Under the pieces are notes generated by a model that was not told the DNA's origin, made no database searches, and saw only the letters and a program-made list of their open reading frames with translations. Positions 1-7,385 of a DNA stretch of 64,000 nucleotides are shown piece after piece; positions within the stretch are counted from its first letter, which is position 1, and every line of letters starts with the position of its first letter. The DNA is from Candidatus Methylobacter oryzae (GTDB taxonomy: Bacteria; Pseudomonadota; Gammaproteobacteria; Methylococcales; Methylomonadaceae). The stretch spans positions 1 to 64,000 of the forward strand of contig NZ_RYFG02000114.1 in NCBI RefSeq assembly GCF_003994235.2, written 5' to 3'. The position numbers and the translations under genes are program-made.

Positions 1-1552
1 TAAATTCGCCGTTACGTTGCTGGTAAATATAATTGCCGGCCCAATTGTGGAACAGGTCCAATTGAGCTTTAATCCAGTCGGCTTTGAATTTGTACCCCAA
101 ATCCAGGTTGTAGGAGGTTTCTTCGCGCAGGTTGATGTCGCCACGCTCAAAACTGCGAGTCGCATCATGAAAACCGTTGGACAGCAGCTCCTGCACTTGC
201 GGTGCGCGTTGCGAGCGCGTTATCGCCAGATTAAGGCTGTTGCTGTCGTTTATCTTCCATAAACTGGAAGCGGAAGCGCTGACCGGCACATAATTAAGGC
301 TGGACAACCCTTGCGGTTCCAGCGTCGTGTCTTCAACCCGGACGCCAAGCTGGTTAGACAGCGCTCCGGTATTGAATGATTCCACCGCAAAGACGCCATA
401 ACTATTGCTTTGAGTTTCGGGGACAATTACTTCATTGGTCGATTTATCAATCGCCGTAAAATCGCCGGCTATGGCTTGAAACCCGACCATGCCGCGAAAT
501 ATCCCGACAGGGTTATGGGTTAGTTCCAGCCGGCTTTCATAAGTTTTATTGGTAAAAAACGCACCCGGTTCTCCATCGGCAATTTCGGTATGTTGGTAAT
601 CGGTATAACCCAGCTTCATACGCAATGATTCAGCGAACTTGAACGGATTTTTCAATTCGCTTTTAAAGTCGTATTTGCTTTGTTTCAGATCGATGCGGGT
701 AATCTCACCGCCGCTGCCGTCCGGTGCAATGCCATAGTTATTTTCCAATCGGTTGATAGAGACGCCGGCAAAACCGGGATCGCCGATCAATGAAACGCCG
801 GCCGACCCGCTGATCGCATGAGCGGAGGTATTGTTGATGAAGCCTTGGGTGTTTTGAATAACCTCCAGTGTCGGATCAGTCGCCTGAGCCGCGTTGACAT
901 CAATAGCCGAGCCGCCGATATCGAGATTATTGCGGCTGCGGTAAAAACCGTCCAGATGGTAAGCCAGGTGACTTTTGCCGCCTTCTATTTTCATTACGGT
1001 AGAGGTTTCGTCGGAGGTCGAATCGAAACGCTGCTCAAGAGCGCCGCCCAGCAATTTGTCCGGGAGCTTGCCTGGAATTCGGTTATCGATCACATTGACC
1101 ACGCCGCCGATCGCGCCGCTTCCGTAAAGCAACGTACCGGGGCCGCGCAATACTTCGATACGATCCGCCAGCAACGGTTCGATGCTGGTGGCATGATCCG
1201 GGCTGATTGCTGAAGCATCATTGCTGCCGATGCCGTTATTCAATACCCTGACACGAGGTCCGCTTTGACCGCGAATGACCGGCGTGCCGACTCCCGGACC
1301 GAAGGACTGGCTGGTAATGCCCAGCTCGTTTTTCAGTGTTTCACCGATGCTGTGCCCGACTTTCAAGCGTAGTTCCTCTTCGCTCAAAACCGTAACCGGG
1401 ATGGCGGACTCAGAGGCCTTGTTCTGTAGCGGCGCAGTCACAACAACATCTTCTAATTGTTGTATATCTTCTTCGGTCGCTCCGGCTGCATAGGCTGTCG
1501 GCGCTGCCACAGCCGTTGATAGAAAGAGAAAAATAGCGGTTTTTTTGTTCAT
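1..1552 (-). CDS. znuD: ZnuD-like TonB-dependent outer-membrane receptor (3' end beyond window)
   Basis: Outer-membrane active-transport receptor, probably for zinc. About 517 codons are in the window; the family is about 700 residues, so the last part of the barrel is missing beyond base 1. An N-terminal signal peptide (residues 1-22, ending PTAYA) is followed by a TonB-box-like EDVVVTAP near residue 34 and a plug domain (about 40-160). The plug carries GPGVGTPVIRGQSGPRVRV, DHATSIEPLLADRIEVLRGP and GSGAIGGVVNV, the pattern typical of ZnuD-type receptors. The barrel strands that follow are rich in aromatic residues. The ATG at 1552 gives a good signal peptide. A Zur box lies 111 bases upstream and zur is the next gene upstream on the same strand. 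That context is why I favour zinc over iron or another metal; the substrate itself is inference. Confidence 0.85.
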   Translation of the reverse strand, partial: MNKKTAIFLFLSTAVAAPTAYAAGATEEDIQQLEDVVVTAPLQNKASESAIPVTVLSEEELRLKVGHSIGETLKNELGITSQSFGPGVGTPVIRGQSGPRVRVLNNGIGSNDASAISPDHATSIEPLLADRIEVLRGPGTLLYGSGAIGGVVNVIDNRIPGKLPDKLLGGALEQRFDSTSDETSTVMKIEGGKSHLAYHLDGFYRSRNNLDIGGSAIDVNAAQATDPTLEVIQNTQGFINNTSAHAISGSAGVSLIGDPGFAGVSINRLENNYGIAPDGSGGEITRIDLKQSKYDFKSELKNPFKFAESLRMKLGYTDYQHTEIADGEPGAFFTNKTYESRLELTHNPVGIFRGMVGFQAIAGDFTAIDKSTNEVIVPETQSNSYGVFAVESFNTGALSNQLGVRVEDTTLEPQGLSSLNYVPVSASASSLWKINDSNSLNLAITRSQRAPQVQELLSNGFHDATRSFERGDINLREETSYNLDLGYKFKADWIKAQLDLFHNWAGNYIYQQRNGEF

Positions 1553-1662
1553 CGGATGTCCAAGATATTCAATTGAAGATAAGAAAATTTAATATGCCAC
1601 GCTGATAAACTCATTAATCCCGATGGTAAATAAGCATGGAAAAGTATTTAGCATTAGATGAT

Positions 1663-1679
1663 ATGTTATAACATAACAT
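1663..1679 (-). promoter_or_regulatory. Zur box upstream of the TonB receptor
   Basis: ATGTTAT-AAC-ATAACAT is a perfect 7-bp inverted repeat with a 3-bp centre. It matches the core of the enterobacterial/gammaproteobacterial Zur box (ATGTTAT N3 ATAACAT). It lies between the end of zur and the receptor start, so zinc-loaded Zur would be expected to repress the receptor gene. Confidence 0.85.
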
Positions 1680-1850
1680 TGCGCAATTATTATTTATCTT
1701 CAAAAATTCTTCCGGCACAAATGAGATATATCCGGAGTACAGGCTTTTCCTGTTCGCAAGCAGAGCATGCACTTCACGTGCCCTAGCCTATTTATAATCT
1801 GCCCGGCTTTGACGGATAGCAAAAAAAGCTACCGAAGGATCATAAAAGGT

Positions 1851-2363
1851 TTAGCTTTGGTCGCCGTAAAACGCCGCACATTTAACGCAGATACCGTGAA
1901 TTTCTATGGCTTTGCTATGCACGATAAAACCGGCTTGCTCCAGCTCTTCCGACAGGGCTTGCATAACTTCAGTCGCGGGGCGCTCCTCGACTTCATTGCA
2001 ATGCTTACAGATTAACAGCAGCTGCTCATGTTGATGACCTGAACTACTGCAACCGACAAACGCATTAAGGCTCTCCACCCGGTGAACCAAGCCTTGTTCA
2101 ATTAAAAAATCCAGCGCCCGGTAAATCGTCGCCGGTTTAGCGCCGTTTTTCAGCGGCTTGATCTTATCCAACAATTCATACGCTTTAACGGCTTTGTGGC
2201 TATCCCAGATCAGCTCCAGCACCTGGTGACGGATAGGCGTCAATTGCACGCCGCGCACCACGCACAAATGCTCGGCCGTGTCTAAGGCCTCACTGACGCA
2301 TTTAGTATGGTCGTGTTCCGAAGGATGGGGATGGTTGTGAATTGCTTCGGCGACTGTGTTCAT
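1851..2363 (-). CDS. zur: Zinc uptake regulator, Fur family
   Basis: Cytoplasmic zinc-responsive repressor of 170 residues, normal for Fur/Zur. The winged-helix part (about 30-100) contains GVQLTPIRHQVLELI and GAKPATIYRALDFLIEQG, which match Zur more closely than Fur. The dimerisation part has the two CxxC pairs of the structural zinc site (CKHC near 118, CVKC near 157) and the EIHGIC segment. The N-terminus is unusually histidine-rich (HNHPHPSEHDH), which E. coli Zur lacks. A near-perfect Zur box sits 26 bp upstream of the start, implying autoregulation, and a second box precedes the co-directional TonB receptor. Zur rather than Fur or PerR is supported by both the sequence and the box type. 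Confidence 0.93.
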   Translation of the reverse strand: MNTVAEAIHNHPHPSEHDHTKCVSEALDTAEHLCVVRGVQLTPIRHQVLELIWDSHKAVKAYELLDKIKPLKNGAKPATIYRALDFLIEQGLVHRVESLNAFVGCSSSGHQHEQLLLICKHCNEVEERPATEVMQALSEELEQAGFIVHSKAIEIHGICVKCAAFYGDQS

Positions 2364-2388
2364 TGTAAAAACGTTTATCTGAAATCGA

Positions 2389-2405
2389 ATGTTATATTAT
2401 AACAC
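2389..2405 (-). promoter_or_regulatory. Zur box upstream of zur
   Basis: ATGTTAT-ATT-ATAACAC differs from a perfect inverted repeat by one base. It sits 26 bp upstream of the zur ATG, so zur is probably autoregulated. Confidence 0.8.
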
Positions 2406-2469
2406 TCGTTAGGGTTAGGCAATTTACCCTTTCAATAATTAATAAATGTATTTTGCTACGATGGAAATA

Positions 2470-2500
2470 AACCTTCCAGGTTTTTAAAACCTGGAAGGTT
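2470..2500. repeat. Dispersed palindrome P1, copy A (31 bp)
   Basis: Inverted repeat with 15-bp arms (AACCTTCCAGGTTTT and its complement) and a single central T. The same palindrome, with arms one base longer and starting AGACC, recurs at 40017-40049, 58461-58493 and 59572-59604. Here it lies 13 bp beyond the displaced copy of the rimO 3' end. It could form a strong hairpin on either strand, and its A/T centre could also let it act as a bidirectional terminator. Confidence 0.9.
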
Positions 2501-2513
2501 TGGACCGCGGAAT

Positions 2514-2586
2514 TAAACCAAATGCCCCCAAAGATCATATTCGTCCGCTTCTTCCAGCTCGACATCGACAAATCGCCGACTTTCAG
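2514..2586 (-). repeat. Displaced copy of the rimO 3' end (73 bp)
   Basis: These 73 bases match the last 74 bases of rimO (3189-3262) with one missing A in a run of As. The missing base puts the copy out of frame, so it is a non-coding remnant. The unit between the two copies is the DUF2283/DUF4258 gene pair. This is the arrangement left when an element inserts at the 3' end of a gene and carries a replacement end, or when a tandem duplication is later filled. Confidence 0.92.
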
Positions 2587-2644
2587 TGACAGCATAGATT
2601 TTCAAGCAACGGAAAAGACGCGCGGTACTCTCTACTTGACTACC

Positions 2645-2887
2645 TTATGCATTGTGGCGATGTTTCGCTTGCTGTAAATGCATTAGTTTTGCCTGAGTGC
2701 TTTCCAAAATAAAATCGCGCAAAAAGGTGCTGGCCTTTAGAATTTCCACACCGATCAATTCGCCGTCAGCATTCAATTCCGCCGTGATATTTGGACTTAG
2801 CTCCATGCTGTCAGCTTCATCGTCATCGGTCATCGCTATGTGGATAATGTCTTGATCCGGGAAATAGTTCATTTTTGGTTTATTCAT
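2645..2887 (-). CDS. DUF2283-family small protein
   Basis: Eighty residues, acidic in the first half (DDDEADSMEL). It opens with MNYFPDQDIIHIAMTDDD and continues with PNITAELNADGELIGVEIL, the pattern of DUF2283, a small domain often found next to RelE-fold or DUF4258 partners. It overlaps the upstream gene by 8 bp, so the two are translationally coupled. By position and acidity it could be the antitoxin-like partner of a two-gene module. That is inference from gene arrangement, as no activity is known to me for this pair. The gene lies inside the segment bounded by the two copies of the rimO 3' end. Confidence 0.7.
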   Translation of the reverse strand: MNKPKMNYFPDQDIIHIAMTDDDEADSMELSPNITAELNADGELIGVEILKASTFLRDFILESTQAKLMHLQQAKHRHNA

Positions 2888-3158
2888 AAATCAACCTGCC
2901 TGTAGTCAGTCTAAATTTGATTTGTTGCCGCGATGTCGTATGTATCGTGACAGGTATCAATTCCCTCTCTGTTTCGTCATAAGGAATCATCACCAGTTTA
3001 TCGCCATGTTCACCCACCACGATAACCCGTTGCGTTTCCGCATCATAATACCTTTCCGAACTGTAACGGATAATTTGTTCTATTAACAGCAAATCAAAAC
3101 CGCGTAAGTCCGCCCGAAACTTCAGGTAATCCGTTACTACAAACGTTTTTTCAGCCAT
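2880..3158 (-). CDS. DUF4258-like small protein, possible toxin partner
   Basis: Ninety-two residues from the ATG at 3158; an upstream alternative start at 3206 would run into the rimO 3' end and looks spurious. The C-terminal half, with RVIVVGEHGDKLVMIPYDE and VTIHTTSRQQIKFRL, reads as a small beta sheet like DUF4258, whose fold is related to RelE-type nucleases. It overlaps the following DUF2283 gene by 8 bp. The pair looks like a toxin-antitoxin-type module, but no catalytic residues can be confirmed by eye. Family assignment is moderate and the toxin role is speculative. Confidence 0.6.
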   Translation of the reverse strand: MAEKTFVVTDYLKFRADLRGFDLLLIEQIIRYSSERYYDAETQRVIVVGEHGDKLVMIPYDETERELIPVTIHTTSRQQIKFRLTTGRLIYE

Positions 3159-3187
3159 GATACCCATCCCGATTAGCCTGAAATATC

Positions 3188-4498
3188 CTAAACCAAATGC
3201 CCCCAAAGATCATATTCGTCCGCTTCTTCCAGCTCGACATCGACAAAATCGCCGACTTTCAGGTGCGTCGCGCCGTCGATAAAGACCTGTCCGTCGATTT
3301 CCGGCGCATCGGCTTTACTTCTTGCGACCGCGCCTTCCTCGACCACTTCATCAATCAATACCGTTTCGATTCGGCCTACCCGTTTTTGCAAACGCTCGGC
3401 GCTGATTTCAGCCTGATGCGCCATGAAGCGCGCCAAGCGTTCCTGTTTGACTTCTTCCGGCACTTGGTCCGGCAAATCGTTGGCCGCCGCGCCTTTGACC
3501 GGCGAATAGGCAAAGCAGCCGACCCTGTCCATTTGCGCTTCGCTGAGAAAATCCAGCAATTCCTCGAACTCCTGTTCGGTTTCGCCCGGAAAGCCGACAA
3601 TAAACGTGCTGCGCAAGGTAATGTCAGGACAGATTTCGCGCCATGCTTTGATGCGTTCCAAATTATTTTCGCTGGCCGCCGGGCGCTTCATCAACTTAAG
3701 AATCCTGCTATTTGCGTGCTGAAACGGTATGTCCAGGTAAGGCAGGATTTTTCCCTCGGCCATCAACGGAATCACTTCATCGACATGCGGATACGGATAC
3801 ACGTAATGCATCCTGACCCAAATACCCAAATCGCCGAGCGCTTCGGCTAAATCGTAAAAACGGGTTCGGACCTCGCGGCCTTTCCAGTTGCGGCTTTGAT
3901 ACTTCAAGTCCAGGCCGTAGGCGCTGGTATCTTGCGAAACCACCAGCAATTCCTTGACGCCGGCATTCGCCAGGCGTTCGGCTTCCAACATCACATCGTC
4001 AACCGGCCTGCTGACCAAGTCGCCGCGCATCGAAGGGATGATGCAGAACGTGCAGCGATGATTGCAACCTTCGGAAATCTTTAAGTAAGCATAATGCCGC
4101 GGCGTCAGCTTGATGCCTTGCGGCGGCACCAGGCTGATAAACGGATCGTGCGGAGGCGGCAGATGTTCATGCACCGCCGAGACAACTTCTTCCAACGCAT
4201 GCGCGCCGGTCACTTTTAAAACTTGCGGATGACGTTCCCTGATTTCAGCTTCCCTGGAACCCAGGCAGCCGGTCACGATGACCTTGCCGTTTTGCGCCAG
4301 CGCCTCGCCGATGCTGTCCAGCGATTCTTCGACCGCCGCGTCGATAAAACCGCAAGTATTCACCACGACCAGGTCGGCATCCTGGTAACTCGGCGAAACG
4401 GTGTAACCCTCGGCGCGAAGCTTCGTTAAAATTCTTTCGCTATCGACCAGGGCTTTGGGGCAACCCAAACTAATAAAACCAATTTGTGGAGCAGTCAT
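3188..4498 (-). CDS. rimO: Ribosomal protein uS12 methylthiotransferase
   Basis: Radical-SAM enzyme that adds a methylthio group to an aspartate of ribosomal protein S12 in the cytoplasm. At 436 residues it has the usual length. The order is an N-terminal MTTase domain with three spaced cysteines ([30 protein letters not shown]), the radical-SAM [4Fe-4S] motif CNHRCTFC near residue 145, the TIM-barrel core, and a C-terminal TRAM domain. HALEEV and RMHYVYPYP are typical of RimO rather than MiaB. The ATG at 4498 gives the conserved start leading into [15 protein letters not shown]. Its last 74 bases are duplicated about 675 bp downstream, on the far side of a two-gene cassette. Confidence 0.97.
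   Translation of the reverse strand: MTAPQIGFISLGCPKALVDSERILTKLRAEGYTVSPSYQDADLVVVNTCGFIDAAVEESLDSIGEALAQNGKVIVTGCLGSREAEIRERHPQVLKVTGAHALEEVVSAVHEHLPPPHDPFISLVPPQGIKLTPRHYAYLKISEGCNHRCTFCIIPSMRGDLVSRPVDDVMLEAERLANAGVKELLVVSQDTSAYGLDLKYQSRNWKGREVRTRFYDLAEALGDLGIWVRMHYVYPYPHVDEVIPLMAEGKILPYLDIPFQHANSRILKLMKRPAASENNLERIKAWREICPDITLRSTFIVGFPGETEQEFEELLDFLSEAQMDRVGCFAYSPVKGAAANDLPDQVPEEVKQERLARFMAHQAEISAERLQKRVGRIETVLIDEVVEEGAVARSKADAPEIDGQVFIDGATHLKVGDFVDVELEEADEYDLWGHLV
3189..3262 (-). repeat. In-gene copy of the rimO 3'-end direct repeat
   Basis: This is the intact partner of the displaced 73-bp copy at 2514-2586, in direct orientation and about 675 bp away. It includes the rimO stop codon, so rimO itself is complete. 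Confidence 0.92.
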
Positions 4499-4605
4499 TT
4501 AAATCTCGGCTAATGTTTCAAAGCGCGCTAGTTTATAGGAGCGGCTGTGCAAATAGAAATTTAAAACGCTAAATTTCTTCGTTATGTTCTTAACAACACC
4601 GAACT

Positions 4606-4914
4606 TTAATTCTCCTGAACCGGCTGTTTCGGCGCTGCCGAAGATTGCGCCTGGCCGAGCGCATCCAGCAGTTGCGAAATATCGCCGGGGCTTTGCGCAA
4701 TCTGCGGTTTCGGCCCTTCTATTTTTTCTTCCGCCCAATCCACGGCTTCTCCGGAGCCCCACGACAGTAAAGAGGCGAGTGAAAATACCAATACACCTCG
4801 CGTCACGCCTTTAGGCAAGCCCTGTTCCTCCAGGTAAGCGCGCAGGTACTTCGCGGCGATGATAAATACAAGGGTCGATATGACCAGGTTCCAGACGGAA
4901 GGTAGTGCAAACAT
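4606..4914 (-). CDS. Small membrane-anchored protein of unknown function
   Basis: One hundred and two residues from the ATG at 4914. Two hydrophobic stretches (about residues 5-20, VWNLVISTLVFIIAA, and about 38-54, GVLVFSLASLLSWG) suggest one or two membrane segments. A charged linker and a glutamine/proline-rich tail follow. I do not recognise a named family. The gene stands alone, about 110 bp upstream of rimO on the same strand, and could be co-transcribed with it. The upstream alternative start at 5004 adds 30 residues unlike a coding sequence and was not used. Confidence 0.6.
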   Translation of the reverse strand: MFALPSVWNLVISTLVFIIAAKYLRAYLEEQGLPKGVTRGVLVFSLASLLSWGSGEAVDWAEEKIEGPKPQIAQSPGDISQLLDALGQAQSSAAPKQPVQEN

Positions 4915-4997
4915 GGGTGGAAATTTCCCTGAAGTTAAAACGATATTTATGTAGGTGCGTTTTTGCATTAAGCGATATTGATATGCAACTAAAAAAG

Positions 4998-5078
4998 AAA
5001 ACACGGATTGGTACGGATAAGAAAGTTAGCCTCGTAAAAATCCGTGTCAGCCCGTCGCATCCGTATCATCCGTGTTCC
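4998..5078. repeat. Dispersed inverted repeat P4, copy 1
   Basis: The left arm begins AACACGGATTGGTACGGAT and the right arm is ATCCGTATCATCCGTGTTCC. Related and longer copies are at 35237-35488 and 43702-43813. It occupies the gap upstream of the small membrane protein gene and is probably a mobile or miniature repeat. Confidence 0.75.
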
Positions 5079-5154
5079 CTCTTTAATATTAATGGATTAG
5101 CGCTTCTATTATGATGATTGTAGTTGGATTAAACGGCAATAAAGAACAGCGCTT

Positions 5155-5688
5155 TCAATTTGCCGTCAGGCGTTTTTCCAATATATCCAGCCGCAAATCC
5201 GCCACTTTCGGCGTCCATAGTTCGGGATTCACCGGAAACTCCTTGCTTATCCCGGTGCGCCGGTAACCTCGCCGTTCATAAAATGCAATCAGTTCGTTTC
5301 TGCATGAGATAACGCTGATCACCGCTGTACTAGCTCCCCAGATTTGCCGGGCGGTCCGCTCTGCTTCGCGCATCAGCTGTTTGCCTACGCCTTGTCCCTG
5401 CAATGACGGATTGACGGCCAGCATGCCGAAATAAGCTTGATCGACCTGCTTTTGCAAATGCACCGATCCGACCAATTCCACACCGGCCTTGCACAGCAAA
5501 AATAATGAATCGCCGCTTGCAATCAAGCCCAGGATTTCATCGGTATCGGTCCTGAGTCCGGCCAGCAAATCCGCTTCGGTAGTCCAGCCTTGCCGGCTGT
5601 ATTCGCCGCGATAAGCCGAGTTCACCAACGCGGCAATTTGCCCGGCGTCCTGTTGTTCCGCCGTGGCTATCGATAAATCCAACGCCAT
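5155..5688 (-). CDS. GNAT-family N-acetyltransferase
   Basis: A 177-residue acetyl-CoA-dependent acyltransferase. The acetyl-CoA pyrophosphate loop is seen in GMLAVNPSLQGQGVGKQLM (Q-x-x-G-x-G) near residue 92. The C-terminal part, with FYERRGYRRTGISKEFP, is the usual GNAT end of core. The substrate cannot be told from sequence. It starts 2 bp after the stop of the upstream aldo/keto reductase, so the two form an operon. The GNAT fold is clear and a specific role is not. Confidence 0.88.
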   Translation of the reverse strand: MALDLSIATAEQQDAGQIAALVNSAYRGEYSRQGWTTEADLLAGLRTDTDEILGLIASGDSLFLLCKAGVELVGSVHLQKQVDQAYFGMLAVNPSLQGQGVGKQLMREAERTARQIWGASTAVISVISCRNELIAFYERRGYRRTGISKEFPVNPELWTPKVADLRLDILEKRLTAN

Positions 5689-5690
5689 GA

Positions 5691-6536
5691 TTAAAGCAAT
5701 GCCTCAACAGCCGTGCAATCGTCGGCCGTTAATTCAAAATCGAAAATCGCAAGATCGTCGCGCATATGCTGTGGCGATGTGGTCCCGGTCAACGGGATAA
5801 TGCCGATTTGGCTTAAGTAACGGAAAAAGACTTGCGCGGCGCTACGCCCGCACTTCGCAGCCACCGCTTGAATGGCTGGATGCGACAAAATATTGGGATT
5901 GGCGGTCAGCGTCCAGAAACTTTGGTAGATCACATTGTGCTTCCGGCAAAAATCGCGGATCGCTCGATCATAGCCGCTCTCCCGATAGAAGCGGTTCTGG
6001 ATAACGGCCGGTTTAATCTCGGCCTCTTGATATAACAGCTCGAACTGTCCGGGATCGTAACAATTGCTGATACCCAACTGCTTAACGCCGCCGCTATGAA
6101 ACAAACTCTCCATCGCTCGCCACACTTCCAGCGTTTGCTGCCGGCTTGCCAACGGCGAATGCAGCACAAGGCAATCCAGGTAAGCCATTTGCAGATTTTG
6201 CAGCGAAGTTTGGAACGATTGGAGGACTTGCTCGCTAAGGCTTGCATTCGGATCGTAAGGCACGCGCGCCGGATCTTGGCCGTTCAACGGCGTGAATTTG
6301 CTTTGCAGATAAAGTTCGGAACGCTCCAAGCCCCGGCGCAAACAGGCGGCTACGCCTTCGCCGACTCCCGCTTCGTGGTAATGCTTGGGCTGGCAGGCCG
6401 TATCGATGCCGCGAAAACCGAGCCCGATAGCCTGCTCGACCAGCGCGGCGGTGCGTTCTTTCTTCCAGGCCGTACCGTAAATAATGCGCGGCATTCGCAC
6501 GCCGCAGGCCGACATCAAAAAATCTTTAGGATTCAT
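5691..6536 (-). CDS. Aldo/keto reductase
   Basis: NADPH-dependent oxidoreductase of 281 residues with the AKR (beta/alpha)8 barrel. The catalytic tetrad is visible: Asp in GFRGIDTA, Tyr in KHYHEAGVG, Lys in LYLQSKFTP and His in LDCLVLHSP. The cofactor-site segments QLGISNC and GIIPLTGTTS are also present. The ATG at 6536 is preceded by GGAG at good spacing, so I prefer it to the upstream start at 6569. It is the first gene of a two-gene unit with the GNAT acetyltransferase. The natural substrate is unknown; a general carbonyl-detoxifying or metabolite-repair role would fit. Confidence 0.92.
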   Translation of the reverse strand: MNPKDFLMSACGVRMPRIIYGTAWKKERTAALVEQAIGLGFRGIDTACQPKHYHEAGVGEGVAACLRRGLERSELYLQSKFTPLNGQDPARVPYDPNASLSEQVLQSFQTSLQNLQMAYLDCLVLHSPLASRQQTLEVWRAMESLFHSGGVKQLGISNCYDPGQFELLYQEAEIKPAVIQNRFYRESGYDRAIRDFCRKHNVIYQSFWTLTANPNILSHPAIQAVAAKCGRSAAQVFFRYLSQIGIIPLTGTTSPQHMRDDLAIFDFELTADDCTAVEALL

Positions 6537-6773
6537 AAACACTCCGGAAAAAATATTAGTCTTAATCATCCTCGCATATTAATCGATTTCAGGCTACAGA
6601 CCGGCACATACAGCTACACGCTGAAGCTGTCCGCTATCGTTTCATTTCCGCCCGGGAATTTGACAACTTGCATCATGCTTCCACCTCGCACAGGTGAATA
6701 CTGGAGAAATGCCAAATTGTCCGCATAAACGTGGAGGTTGCCGTCCAGCCAATCCGAAAGCAAGAGTATTTTA

Positions 6774-7385
6774 CTAGCCGCCAAGATTCAGCGCTTCACT
6801 CGCCCTGATAACATCGGCCGCAAGTTCCGTCAATTTCCGGCGCTGATTACGCGCGGTTTTGCGCAGCAGTTCAAAAGCGGCCTTGCGGCCAAGCCGGTAT
6901 TGCACCATCGTGATGCCTATCGCAATGCTGATTTCACGCTCATTATTAAGCGCATTCTGCAACTGCTGTCCGGTTGTTCGCAGCCCCTGAAGCTCCGCGG
7001 CTCGAGCTAACGCGGCCTCAATCGTCGGTACCAGTTGCCGCGTATCGACCGGTTTCACCAAATACCCCAGCGCCCCGCTTGCGGCCGCTTGCTGAACGAT
7101 CTCCTGATCGCTGTAGGCAGTCAGCAGCATGAACGGAATATGGTCGAATAAATGCAGCCGCTCAGCCAGTTCCAGACCGCTTCTGCCGGACATACTGACA
7201 TCAAGAATGGCCAAGTCCGGCCGTTCGCCGCTCGCCAGCAAGGCTTCCGCATCATCCACGGATTCCGCGCTGCTGACAACATAGCCGGCCCTGCTTAAGC
7301 CTTGACCGAGAGTCGCCAGCACCAAGCGCTCGTCGTCGACCAGTAAAAGACTGTGTTTAGTGATTTTGTCAGGATTCATAGGCAT
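6774..7385 (-). CDS. Response regulator with ANTAR RNA-binding output domain
   Basis: A 203-residue regulator. An N-terminal receiver domain (about 12-125) has LLLVDDERL, the phosphoacceptor Asp in PDLAILDVSMSG, LLTAY and YLVKPV. A C-terminal ANTAR domain (about 135-195, with IAIGITMVQYRLGRKAAF) follows. ANTAR regulators bind paired RNA hairpins and prevent transcription termination, as in AmiR, NasR and EutV. It overlaps the 3' end of the sensor kinase gene by 17 bp, so the two form a cognate pair. The RNA target is not known; a nearby operon such as the divergent efflux genes is only a suggestion. Confidence 0.92.
   Translation of the reverse strand: MPMNPDKITKHSLLLVDDERLVLATLGQGLSRAGYVVSSAESVDDAEALLASGERPDLAILDVSMSGRSGLELAERLHLFDHIPFMLLTAYSDQEIVQQAAASGALGYLVKPVDTRQLVPTIEAALARAAELQGLRTTGQQLQNALNNEREISIAIGITMVQYRLGRKAAFELLRKTARNQRRKLTELAADVIRASEALNLGG

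Noticed and set aside
2392-2595. Minus-strand frame of 67 codons starting in the displaced rimO end
   Set aside because: It is the frameshifted rimO remnant followed by palindrome P1 sequence, not a gene.
3197-3850. Plus-strand frame of 217 codons opposite rimO
   Set aside because: Antisense shadow of rimO; no start signal and no family resemblance.
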